Assembly (NCBI RefSeq): GCF_022201045.2
Contig: NC_068558.1
Coordinates: 9,329,501 to 9,393,500 of the forward strand
DNA length: 64,000 nt
Reading direction: 5' to 3'
Source: Citrus sinensis
Taxonomy: Eukaryota > Streptophyta > Magnoliopsida > Sapindales > Rutaceae
The notes beneath the pieces are model-generated. The model did no database searches and was not told where the DNA came from. It saw only the letters and a program-made list of their open reading frames with translations. A program made the position numbers and the translations under genes. Below, piece by piece: positions 26,104 through 36,519 of the stretch. How positions within the stretch are numbered: position 1 is the first letter of the stretch; every line of letters starts with the position of its first letter.

Positions 26104-27245
26104 CTTTCTAATGATATTCGCTAACCTATACAAAAACAATTGCGAGACTCAATGCTAAAACAGTAATAATAGGCGAAAAACAAAAGCGATATGAGATTCT
26201 TGTACCATCTTTACACTATTACCAAAAACAGCTCAAACTAAACAATCCGATCCACAATAATATAACAATACAACCGACCATTTAGAATATACGTGCACAC
26301 ATATGCAAATTATAGATAGTCATTACCATTCAGGGGGAAATAATGGAGGTAATTATTAAGTAAAAACAAAAGCTCACAAAAACAGCACAATCTGATTTAA
26401 TTGTAAATGATGCAACAAAATCCTAAACTATTCTGCAAGCACAAACTCACAAAAGACAAGAAAAATCAAAACTTTCAAGAAAATGTAAGCTAGGCTTGGA
26501 CACAGTCCAGTTTGATTTCTCTCTCTTCTGTTACCGATTGAAGCAAACAAAAATTATAGTTTTTCTCCTTAACTTTTATTTTTTTTAATTTTACCGAGAA
26601 TTTCATTTTCAACAACAACAAACACTCTCACCAAAATCTGAGCCCCACGTAGGCAATGAACGAATAAAACCACAAGTTGGTGTCCATCCATGGCTAGAAA
26701 GGTTTCTTCCATTTTTCTTTACCGTGATTTCTTTTTCCCCCTTGTTTGATTATCAAGTAATTAATTGTTTGCAATCTTAGTTTGAGATGGAGGTTAAGTA
26801 ATATTAACATGGAACAATCTGTAAGGAATCGGAACCTTGCCAGTTCAGTATTCTTGAACCTAAACTTCTTCCAAAATTTTCCAAAACATAAAAAATTCAG
26901 TATGCAAAAATATAAGTTCATGACCTAATGCCCTGTTACGTAATAAAAAAAATAAAAACTTAAAAAAGAAAAAAAATACATCATATGAACAAACAGGAAA
27001 ATACCCAGATGAATTAAACGGAAAAACGAGCAACAAAATCCATAAAGCACAACGTTTCGACAAGATCTACGACTGAAAAACTGAAAGAGGAGAAATCTGA
27101 GTCGACTCACCGAGTTAAGGGGTAAGGAGAAGGCGCCTGAGGCTGGAACACGGCACAAATGATGAATTAAAATTACTGAGTCGGGGGTATGTTGAAACTT
27201 TTCGAATGGTTTCTGGGAAGTGATGGTGATGGTGGTGGTGCAAAT
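26104..27245 (-). promoter_or_regulatory. UPF2 5' leader with a ~1-kb leader intron
   Basis: A short untranslated exon (26104-26125) precedes the start codon and is bounded by an AG acceptor (TATAG at 26126-26130). A strong donor, CTCG|GTGAGT, lies at about 27105-27114, so a first untranslated exon probably starts near 27160-27200 and an intron of about 985 bp separates it from the start codon. Long leader introns often raise expression in plants. No cDNA is available, so the first exon end is inferred. Confidence 0.6.
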
Positions 27246-30241
27246 GCTTCTTGCTGCTTCTTAATAACCGATTTGGTTATTTAGGCCGGAGGAGTACGAT
27301 TTCAAAGGTTTTTTTTTTTATTAATTATTAATTTCACCCATCAGAAGCTTCTATAGACATTGGACCGTTTAATTATTAGTTAATCACAATCAAAAAAATT
27401 ATAAATGATATTATTAAAAATTAACAATAATTCTCCAAGAATTCTTAAAGTTTTATTTTATTTTTACTATTTTTTAAGTCTGAAAACGGACTATAAATTA
27501 TCAAATTCGACGATACTATAAAATATAATGATAGTAATGTATTTTCTTAGTGCATGGCAAAATAGTTTTTAGTGGATATAGAATTGAGAGGCTTTTTGGG
27601 AAGTTTCAACAATCCCTCTACTTATAAATACTTACACACACACTAGAATTTAGAAGGGTAGAGTTATATAATGGATTAAAATTTAAGGGATCTTCATACA
27701 TTGAAGTAGATTGTATAAAATTATATTAGATTGTATATTTATTACGTGAAGTACTCACTAATTGAATCTATTTTTTTTTTTCATAAAAAAGAGATACAGG
27801 TGGCAAAATTTAAAATAAACTTTTTTAACCTTTTACCTCCTCAAGATTTGAATCTGTGGACCAGTTAAATAAAGCTATTTAAAAGCACTTGAGCACAACT
27901 TTGGGAGCTACTCACTAATTGAATTAATTTAGAAGAAGATAAAGTATAGTAACATTAATTTATTATTATAAAGTATTTAAAATTAATTTTCTGGTCAATA
28001 AATTAATAAATATAACCTTTTTTTTTATTTCATTACATTAAAGAGATAATGTTTTGAAATATTGTGTTATTAATATTGAAAATTAAATAGGAAACATAAT
28101 CTTTTGAATTATCGTTTTTTGGAATAGAAGATTTATTCATGAATTCCCTTACCTCCCCAAAGTTTTTCTTTTTTCAATTAATAACTTTACTTTTTTTTTC
28201 TAGTAACTTTATGACCAAATTAATGATAAATTCATTGGTATAGCTTCTCTAAATGTACAAATGGGACTTCAATTCCTCCGTTTGATCGGATCTCACCTCA
28301 GTTTTTTTCAATTTTCTTTTCAATATATTGACTCAAAAAATGAGATTTTCTAAAAATAATAACAATTATACATTCTAGACAGTGAAGAGGGAAAATAACT
28401 AAATCTTGCCCTCATTTATAATATGATATACTTGGGCCGTCTTTTCTTCGTCCGGTCCATTTTACGGCCACTCACTTAGAAGCACAGTATCACAAATCTG
28501 TAAGGACCAAGGATGATCAGCCTGGTCTCTCAAAAGTAAAAAACATGTTTGATTTGCTACAAGAAGATGATCTACAAACCAATTTAGTAGTCTTATTGTA
28601 ATTTGTAAGAATCATGCACCGCTGTAGTACTTGCCTTTCTTCATCAATTCATGAGCTAACTTAAACTGAACCCTATAGTTGTAAAATTGATCAAAAGTGA
28701 GGAATCATTGGTCAGTTGATTAGATAAAATGTAACTACAATCACTCTGTCCTTCAATGTTGAGAAGTCAAAATCAAAATTTCGGCACTCTCACGTCGCGT
28801 TTTCCTTCACAGAAACCAGGAGCAATGACTACTTTGCCAGTCCTTTCCACTGTTGTTTTGAGGAATGCAACGCAATGCAGTCATTTGGTATTTCAAGGCT
28901 GAAATGATACTGATCTTTTCATGATGAAACAAATTCCTGCATCAGCCAGGATGATATACATGCGTCAAATACAGATAATAAAATGGAAGCTCCTACCGAA
29001 GAGTGAATGAACATGACAGAACAACAAGAAATAGCTTTGGGAATCATCATGATAATAGACAATCAGACTACATATATGATATGGATAAGCAAGGAACGAA
29101 AGATTGTGCAACCACATTATGTCACTGGTAGTCATTTAGCTATAAAAATGAAGCATGGCTGATGTCATTTGAAAAATCAGTTCAGAAGGTTCCAATGATC
29201 AGCAACACTAAAATATGGACTATGACAGAATAACATACCTTCGTTTGTTTTTTATCGCTTTTTCTTAGCTTACGAGAGCACTAATTGATCATTGAAAACT
29301 CTTTAAGATGTCTAGCCATGCATGGACGATAGCATTTCCAAATTTTCACCGCTGGAATCCCTAGTAAAGTATTCTTTCCTCTTTGTTGCTTCTTCCCAGA
29401 TTAATGCTCCTACTCATTCTTTTTTTTCTTTTTTAAACTTTCAGAAAGAAAACAGACCGGAAGCACAAATGGGGTGCAAGAGCATCCCATGAAAACTCAA
29501 ATCACTCCAAGTACTGCAGCTTTCAGAGAACCTCAACCTTATTGTCGAGAATGTAGTCAAAGCACATTACCTTGCAATTTCTAATACTAACATTGCTTAG
29601 ACACCGAAATTTTTTATCAAATAAATCACAGAGGATGGGGAAGCGACACAATGTAAGTTGCACAGCAGGTACATCCATCAAACCAAAAAGTCCTAAAAGA
29701 CCCAAAGGTTTTCTGCCCATAATTATTCAAGCACAGTCCTCAGAATATAATAACTTCTGACAAACCCATGTACCACAAGTGCACTTCAAAATGCGATAGG
29801 GAAAAACAAAATGACCAACTACAGTGCAAAAACCTTCAACACAGCATTAAATAACACAATCAGAACTCATTTCAAGCTGTTTTGATATTAAGTAAATAAA
29901 CTATCCAAAAGAGAGAAACTCTCACCTACTTCCGTTTTCTTCTGGTCGGATTGCTCCAATTAATCACCTATGCTCAACAAGCAAGATTATAAAACCTCTT
30001 TCTTTCGCATTAATTTTAAAATCTTAGAGAGAAACAAATTGGGTTTGCTTGGTAAGTGGGAAAATGAAAGAAAAATAAGAAATATAATAGCTTACTTGAT
30101 ATTTCTTATTTCTTTTGGTAATTCAAACAACATAATACACGCAAGCCTCAAAAATTTCATTTCATACCTAAGCTTCCCTATCATTTCACAAGAACAGAGC
30201 AGTTTGAAAAAGAAAAACAGAAGAAAAAAAAAACTAAAAAG
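27246..30241. other. Intergenic region between UPF2 and the 64-aa protein gene
   Basis: Spacer with no supported gene. 27246-28440 is very A/T-rich. 28440-30240 is less so and may include 3' untranslated sequence of the minus-strand gene ending at 30242 (a donor-like CGGAAGTAG|GTGAGA is seen at about 29925-29935), but no coding domain is visible. A tRNA-like box pair at about 27840-27905 on the minus strand is too weak to call a SINE. Confidence 0.45.
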
Positions 30242-30706
30242 CTACATGGAATCATCAAGTTCCTTCAACTTCTCTTGCTTCTTCTTCATTTCACTCTCAT
30301 ACTTTCTCAATCTCTCATTCATCTTCTCCTGCATATTAACAAAAATAAAATAAAATTTACTTAAAATGAATGAGCTGTAGTATGCGTTGTTTGACTTGAA
30401 CCGGAGAAACAAATTGACTACTCCTTGAATGCCCCAAAAATTATAAAAAAGAACTAATAGAGATTCTGAATCTTCCTAAATTTTCAAGCACTTTCTCGAG
30501 AACCAAACAAGGCAAATAAGCAAAAATGAAAGTAAATAAAATCAAAACTAAGATAGAGAGCGCTAATAATAATAATAATAATAATAATAAAATTGGACCT
30601 TGTAGCTGATTTCCATACGATGCATAACGTAGAAACCTAGAATGCCGCCGAGGATTGTGCCCGTTATGATCCGTACGGACGCCCAATACGGTGACGCCAC
30701 TGCCAT
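30242..30706 (-). CDS. Small single-pass membrane protein, 64 aa, two exons
   Basis: Exon 1 (30599-30706) and exon 2 (30242-30328) join in phase across a 270-bp GT-AG intron to give 64 residues with a TAG stop. The N-terminal half has a Gly-rich hydrophobic helix, about residues 12-28 (IITGTILGGILGFYVMH). The rest is a highly charged helix rich in Lys and Glu (EKMNERLRKYESEMKKKQEK) with coiled-coil character. That is the layout of a tail-exposed small membrane protein, as in mitochondrial or ER accessory subunits. I believe similar short proteins occur widely in plants but do not know a function. Two exons in phase and an uninterrupted frame support a real gene. Confidence 0.75.
30564..30592. 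repeat. (AAT)n microsatellite at an intron start
   Basis: Nine to ten AAT units lie just inside the intron of the 64-aa protein gene, close to its 5' splice site. Confidence 0.9.
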
Positions 30707-30927
30707 TTTCTCTCTCTGCTTCTCCCCGTTTGTTCTCCACTGTGTGTTGCTTTTCGAAACAAAACGCACCGTATTCTGATTCTCACAGCTTAATGCTATT
30801 GCGCGTTTCTGTTTCTCATTTACTCTGGACTTAAACGCACCGCTTAATACCTCTTTCTATTATTAATTTTTTTTTAATAAATCTATTTTCCATCACTGAA
30901 AACGCACCGCTCCACATGGCTGGTAGA

Positions 30928-32286
30928 TCCGGATGGCAAGCCAAGCCAGAGCCCGACTCTAGAGGTGGCAAAAAAGTCCGTCTGGACCAAATTCGGTCCG
31001 GACCCGGCACATTACCCTGACTGGATGGAAAGAAAAAGTGGATCCGGTCATTAAAAATCAATGCCCGATTGTTTCTGGGCACGGGTCCGGTCACAGCACG
31101 AAGAACCCGGAACACGAACCGTGTCCGGTTTTGTTAAGGTAAAAAAAAAAAGAGCAGAAAATATAAAATGCGAAAAAACCATTTTGCCCAATTGCCCTAA
31201 CCCTAAATCTTGACTTCAGAGAGTAAACACAAAACACACACACTGAAACAATTTGTTGTTGTGGGCTGCCACCTTCCTCTGTCTCTCCGTCAGTCGGCAC
31301 CTCGCGACGTTTGGTCATCTTCTCAGTTGCAGCCTGCAGCCACCGCGCCTCTTCTGAGCCATCGTCTTGCGCGTTTGGTCATCTTCTCAACTACAGCTAC
31401 CGAGCGACGGCATCAGCTATCCAGCCAACGTTTGGTCATCTTCTCAGTCACCGGCGTTATTTATCAGCCTCAACTTCGCCGTCACAGCCACCAGCCTTTT
31501 AATTCAAAACCCGAATAAAAGCTCGTGCCCGGATAGTGTCAGGCATATGCCCGGCCCGCATAGAAAAAATTCGGGCATGGTCCGGGTTCGGGCATTTATG
31601 TGTGGCATGCGGGTAGGTCCCGGGCACCCCCAAACCCGGATCCGACCCGGACTTCTGCCAACCCTACCCGACCCAATTACTGAAATTAAAGGTCCGACTC
31701 ATAAAAACATTGATTATTTATTCTTCGATTTGGGATGGGTTCGATCCTATTTGAGCAAGGGTTGGGTTGGATTTTTTCAAGTCTGTATAGTATTTTCTCT
31801 CTCACCTTAAATATTTTGCTTTGTTTTGTCTGATTTTACTTTGCTTTGTCTGATTTTGCTTTGTTTGTCAATGAAGTAAAACAAAATTGCTCTAGAGCTA
31901 TTATATATTTAGATGTCCATAATTTTTCATAAAAAAGAAAAAAAAACACTAATGTCTTATACAAATAAAAACGCACAATTTCATAATTCAATTTCACAAC
32001 TTGACATAAAAAAAATAAATAAATAATTTTTCTCATATGTATTGCACCCAAAATTACTCTTTTATATACGCACACATGTAAATATATCCTCTATAAAACT
32101 AAAAAGTCATAATTTTTCATAATCTTTTTCCAATTTCAAATCAATTCAACTCTGACCCAAATTTGATCAGGCCTTAATTTTTTGGCCCGACCCTAACTCG
32201 AAACTCGAAAATTCGAGCAAAAACCCGAAAAATTTGGGTTAGGTCAATTGGACAAAAATTCGGGCTGGGTCAAATTGCCGTTCCTA
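30928..32286. mobile_element. Outer hAT-type MITE, itself interrupted
   Basis: The left end TCCGGATGGCAAG..AGCCCGA pairs with the reverse complement of the right end, TAGGAACGGCAA..AGCCCGA. The flanks are CTGGTAGA at 30920-30927 and CTTGTAGA at 32287-32294, an 8-bp duplication with one mismatch. After removing the nested unit at 30960-31666 and its duplicated 8 bp, about 644 bp remain. It is non-coding with CCCGA-type subterminal motifs. It lies just upstream of the 64-aa protein gene. Confidence 0.7.
30960..31666. mobile_element. Inner hAT-type MITE nested in the outer one
   Basis: It starts TAGAGGTGGCAAAAAAGTCCG and ends with the reverse complement of TAGGGTTGGCAGAAGTCCG, flanked by CCCGACTC (30952-30959) and CCCGACCC (31667-31674), an 8-bp duplication with one mismatch. 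Length is 707 bp. It holds many GGACCCGG-type motifs at both ends and three spaced copies of GTTTGGTCATCTTCTCA at about 31311, 31373 and 31430. No transposase. Open frames inside are repeat-driven and show no known domain. Confidence 0.78.
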
Positions 32287-32510
32287 CTTGTAGACAACTA
32301 TAAAATATTTATACACACAATCTACAAACCAAACCAAAACCAAATAATATTAATATTGTAAGGTTGAAGTAATTGTACAGACTGTATGGAAGAAAAGTTT
32401 GAGGACCCTTGATGCTTAATAAAATTGGCTCGACGTTCATTAGCAGTGTTAACAATATGTTCTAATTCAAAAATACATGCACGCACTTAAAAAAATTCAA
32501 GGCATGGCCT

Positions 32511-32802
32511 TCAGATGCTTTGGTTTTCTCTTTTGATCTCAATCAACTTGTCATATACGTACCGCGGGAAGCTGAGAAAATGGTCTCGGTTGATTCCTTC
32601 TTCCTTACAATGAACCCAATGACTTGGATGGTAAGTAACATGGTACCAAGCTGAAGCTTTCGCGCAAATATCTTCATGAATAGAATCTGACTCATTTGTC
32701 TTGTTGTCAAACCAGCCACTGCCTGCTTTTATGAGGGACCTCACAACAAAAGTAAGCATCCAAAAACCTATTTCCTTATTAGATGATTTTTCCATTTCCA
32801 TG
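32511..32802 (-). pseudogene. C-terminal fragment of an RNA-dependent RNA polymerase (RDR), cut by a copia LTR
   Basis: The minus-strand frame from the LTR junction to a TGA at 32511-32513 carries HEDICAKASAWYHVTYHP and then DHFLSFPRYVYDKLIEIK. These match the conserved end of plant cellular RDR proteins, which make double-stranded RNA for small-RNA silencing; the spacing suggests the RDR3/4/5 group more than RDR1/2/6. The catalytic core lies upstream in such proteins and is absent. The fragment ends exactly where a Ty1/copia LTR begins (32803), with CCATG (32798-32802) next to the LTR as the likely target-site copy. No other RDR piece is recognisable in the window. Probably the last exon of a disrupted gene, though an exon boundary near the junction cannot be excluded. 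Confidence 0.75.
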
Positions 32803-33292
32803 TGTTGGATTTTTAATCTAGCATTGTTGAATCTTTAATCTAACGTTGGATTTATATGTGGATAATTATCTATTGCGGACTATTATATAGGGTTAAACCC
32901 AATTAAAAGTAATTTATTAAGGTTTTCGATAATATGATTGTAATGGATCTAATAGAGTGTGAGCCTTTAATGTGTAGATACTTAAAGTAATTTTTTTTAA
33001 TATTATGAGATGAAATAGGAATACGTAAAGGCAATAAGAAAAATTGTCTATATAAGTGGTCATGGGCCCTAGGTCACATGTATCATTCTATTCCTTCTGA
33101 CATCTTATAATCAGAGAGAAAACACAAAGAAAATTAAAGGATTCTTCAAGAGAACGTGTGATCTGGAAGGTCAACCACACTACTCCAAAGAGCAATTAAG
33201 CACTATGGATTCAGATACGCTTCCGCATATTTTGTTATTGATTCTTCATGATACAACATAAATATTTTTGGATTATAAGTGATGTTTTAACA
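32803..33292 (+). repeat. copia 5' LTR
   Basis: Begins TG and ends CA, followed two bases later by the primer-binding site. It contains a TATA-like TCTATATAAGTGG at about 33048-33060, consistent with a promoter. No second copy is present, so its age cannot be estimated. Confidence 0.8.
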
Positions 33293-34295
33293 AGTGGTAT
33301 TAGAGACTCTTCATGTTGAATAATTAAGAATCAAATTGATTTTCGATCAATAAATTAAGTTTTGGTTTCTCGAATTCAATATTATAGAATTTGAGAACAA
33401 AATTGTGGTTCCCTTCTGGTAGTAAGCAAAATAAATATTTAGAAAATTCATAATTAAGAAAATAAATTTGGAGAATTCGTTCTTTATTATTTTAAGAATT
33501 ACAGTAAGAGGCAGTAATAGTCACCGTCAGTGTTCAGGAAAGGGGTGGCTGAACAAGTAAGCTATCGAGTTAAAACAGCAGCCATAAAGAAATTAAAAAA
33601 AAAAGATTGAGGAACAGTCGTGCTAGCAGGAAGCTATAGCCCGGTGAGAAGTAAACATGAGGAAGGAAGAAACAGCACCCATGAAGAAAGAAAAAAAAGA
33701 GAGGAAGATATTGGGGGTTTTTAAAGGATGGTTTAGGATCTAGTTCAAGTCAACTCGCGTCGGTTTAGCCCTGAATTAGTCAATGGTTTGACCGATCAAC
33801 TGTTGACCGTTGACTATTAACTAGGTTTTAACATAATTTTTTTATTTTTTGGTAATTTTTTGTGCAATTTTAAATTCAAATATTGATATGTTTACATATA
33901 TTTTGAGATAAATTAATTGAAGCAACATGTCTCTAAAATGACTTCTCTTGTGGAAATTAATTTGTTTTGGAATATAAAACAGTTGTGTGTATGTAATTTC
34001 TATGAATATCGATGTAATTTCTATGAATATCGATCGCCTAAAAATAAAGTTTATATTTGATAGAATTGCATGTACACCTGTGGTAATAAACATGTAATAA
34101 TTATTCGGTTTTACATGTGAAAAATAAATATTTCTTTTGGCTGATTTATTTTTTGACATGTTCTTAATATTTTTGTCCAAATATGAGATATTAATGGAAT
34201 GTCTGATATCTTGAGATGATGTTTACTTTTATTTGAATTTATCTTTATTCTAAGCTTAATATGGGCTTGTTTTGTTTGTTGTTCTTTATTTAGTT

Positions 34296-35160
34296 ATGTT
34301 TGCTGCTAATATTACTGCCAACATCAATTATATTACTATGCTAAACGGCTCCAACTTCAAATCATGGCAAGAGAACCTCTTAATAGTTCTCACAATCATG
34401 GATCATGACCTTACGTTAATGGTTAATTCTCCCCCACCTTTTACATAAGAGAATACCCTTGATGATAAAAATGAAATAAAAAAGGTGGGAGAGATCAAAT
34501 CACATGTGTATCATCATTATAAAGAAGACCATTCCAGAAACATTCAAAAGGATCGATGTCTAAAAAGGTATTTACAACCAAGGAGTTTCTTTCAGAAATT
34601 GAACAAAGGTTTGTTATGAACAAAAAGACTGAATTTAGTACGCTCTTGATAAGCATAATTTCAATGAGGTTTACGGGTCAAGGTAATATGAGGGAATATA
34701 TCATAGAGATGTCTCATCTTGCTTCTAAACTAGAAAGCACTTAAGATTGAACTCTCTGAGGACTTATTAGTGCATCTGGTTTTAATATCCTTACCAACAC
34801 AGTTTAACCAGTTTAAGGTGAGCTATAACTATTACAAAGAGACATGGTCTCTGAATGAGCTCATATCACACTGTGTTCAGGAAGAAGATGGGCTGAAGAA
34901 AGATAAGACAGAAAGTGCTTAGTTGGCCTCAACCTCTAAGGCATGGACAAAGGCAAAAAAAGGAACAAGGATAAGGAAGTTGTAGATACAATACCTCAAA
35001 AGAAACAGCAAAAGAAATCAGATGATAAAGGTACTAGTTATTTCTTTTGTGGAGCGAAAGAGTATAAGAAGAAGCATTGTGCCAATTATCAAGCATGGTG
35101 TGCCAAGAAAGATATGATTCTTAATTTGATTTGTTTTAAGGTTAATTTAACTTTGGTACA
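34296..35160 (+). pseudogene. copia gag relic (UBN2-type) with damaged zinc knuckle
   Basis: Retrotransposon capsid gene. It starts at 34296 with a short N-terminal region including LNGSNFKSW, typical of copia gag, then breaks at a stop. It resumes at 34556 (RFVMNKKTEF, MREYIIEMSHLASKL) and again at 34943 with a Lys-rich linker and the zinc-knuckle remnant FFCGAKEYKKKHC, in which the first cysteine of the CCHC motif is missing. Several stops and frame changes make it dead. The 3' end is cut by the LTR at 35161. Confidence 0.78.
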
Positions 35161-36519
35161 TGTTGTGCAAATTTTATTGAACTCGCAAGTGCACGAATCT
35201 ATTGTAGAATACATTAATGGTGACGAGTGTCGATCCCACGAGGAGGTGGATTTTAATTGTGTAAAATTAATTTTCTAAATGGGTGGATGGATTTGTGGTG
35301 AAAATGATTTGGAATATCTTAAAATTTAAATTGGAATGGCGGAATTAAATTAAAGTGGAAACTATTATAATGGAAGCACTTGGGTATCTGGATCCGCATC
35401 AACATGCACCATGAGCTAAATATTTCTTATTAATGCCAATTAAATCATAAGGGGGGATTCCACACCTCATGAACCATACCTTAATCAATATGGTGTTAAG
35501 GGCTTATTGTGCCAAATAATAATAACCTTGTACTAGGGAGCCGGTGAAACCAGAGCGGTATCTAGACAAAATTATTATTATTTGTCGACGAGAAATCAAA
35601 ACATCCACAAAAATTAGAGGGGAAGAGAAAATAAATTTACCAAATAAAGCCCATGACACATGTTGAGACTTCACCTTCAACCCAAGCTTGAAAGAAAATT
35701 AGCTACTCATAATTAAATTAGGGGTAAAATAGAAATTTATTAAAATACGTAGAAAATACAAGATGAAGAAGGAATTACAGAAAATGGAGCTCAAAAATAG
35801 ATTTAGAGATATCAAATTGGGGGGGAGGCCCCCTTTTTATATATACATTGAGTAAATCATGACCATCAGATTAAAAACAGTTTAAACGCTCAAGACTGCG
35901 CCACGTCATCAGTCAACAGTACACGGTTTGACCACGCGGTTTGAACAATGACACGGTTTAACCACGCGGTTTGAACAGTGACACGGTTTAACCATGCGGT
36001 TTGAACAGTCAATCGGCTTGAACAGTGGCGTGATTTAGTTGAAAATAATCATGTGTATATGCATGTACCGTACGCGTGATTTTTGGTCCACTAACATACT
36101 GTCACGTCACCGATCAACAGTGTATATAAATTTTATCCAATAGGATCGTGACACCTCATCAGTCAATGCCACATCATCGGTCAATGACACGTCATCGATC
36201 CGTCTATGTAAACAGTGTCGTGAACAGTAACGTAGACAGTACCGTACATGTGAACGATGCCATTTTTCCTTTTATGCTCCTCCTAAGGTTTTCGACTGTC
36301 CTGAGTTCAAAAGTGATGTCCGTTTTGCCGTCTAATCTCTCGTTCATTGTGAAATGACTATGATACCCCTAAAATACATAAAATACTTAATTATAATACA
36401 ACACACATAATTAAATGGCAAGAAACTTAAATACATAAAAGTATGAATGTTATAGTGGAACTTGAAGTGTAAAATGACGATTTTCTCCTTTATAAATATA
36501 CATTTTATAACACTCAACA
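35161..36519 (-). repeat. Athila-like family LTR, copy A (3' LTR of truncated element)
   Basis: 1,359 bp, TGTTGTGC...CTCAACA on the plus strand. About 35915-36010 holds tandem units of the type ACGCGGTTTGAACAGTGACA (three imperfect copies). Related to the LTRs at 39639, 42507 and 48939. Confidence 0.88.

Larger units (their letters stand above)
32803..35160 (+). mobile_element. Truncated Ty1/copia retrotransposon (5' LTR to gag)
   Basis: A 490-bp LTR (32803-33292, TGTTGG...TTAACA) is followed by a methionine-tRNA type primer-binding site, TGGTATTAGAGAC at 33295-33307. A ~1-kb leader follows, then a gag relic from 34296. The element stops at 35160, where an LTR of the Athila-like family begins. 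Protease, integrase, reverse transcriptase and the 3' LTR are not found. Confidence 0.85.

Noticed and set aside
27780..27905. tRNA-like A and B boxes on the minus strand (GCTCAAGTGC and AGATTCAAATCT), considered as a SINE
   Set aside because: Boxes are short and common, no defined tail or target duplication; similar weak words at 6200 and 53580 did not help.
31210..31810. Long open frames on the plus strand inside the inner MITE and its right flank
   Set aside because: Driven by the GTTTGGTCATCTTCTCA repeats and CCGG-rich ends; no protein domain.
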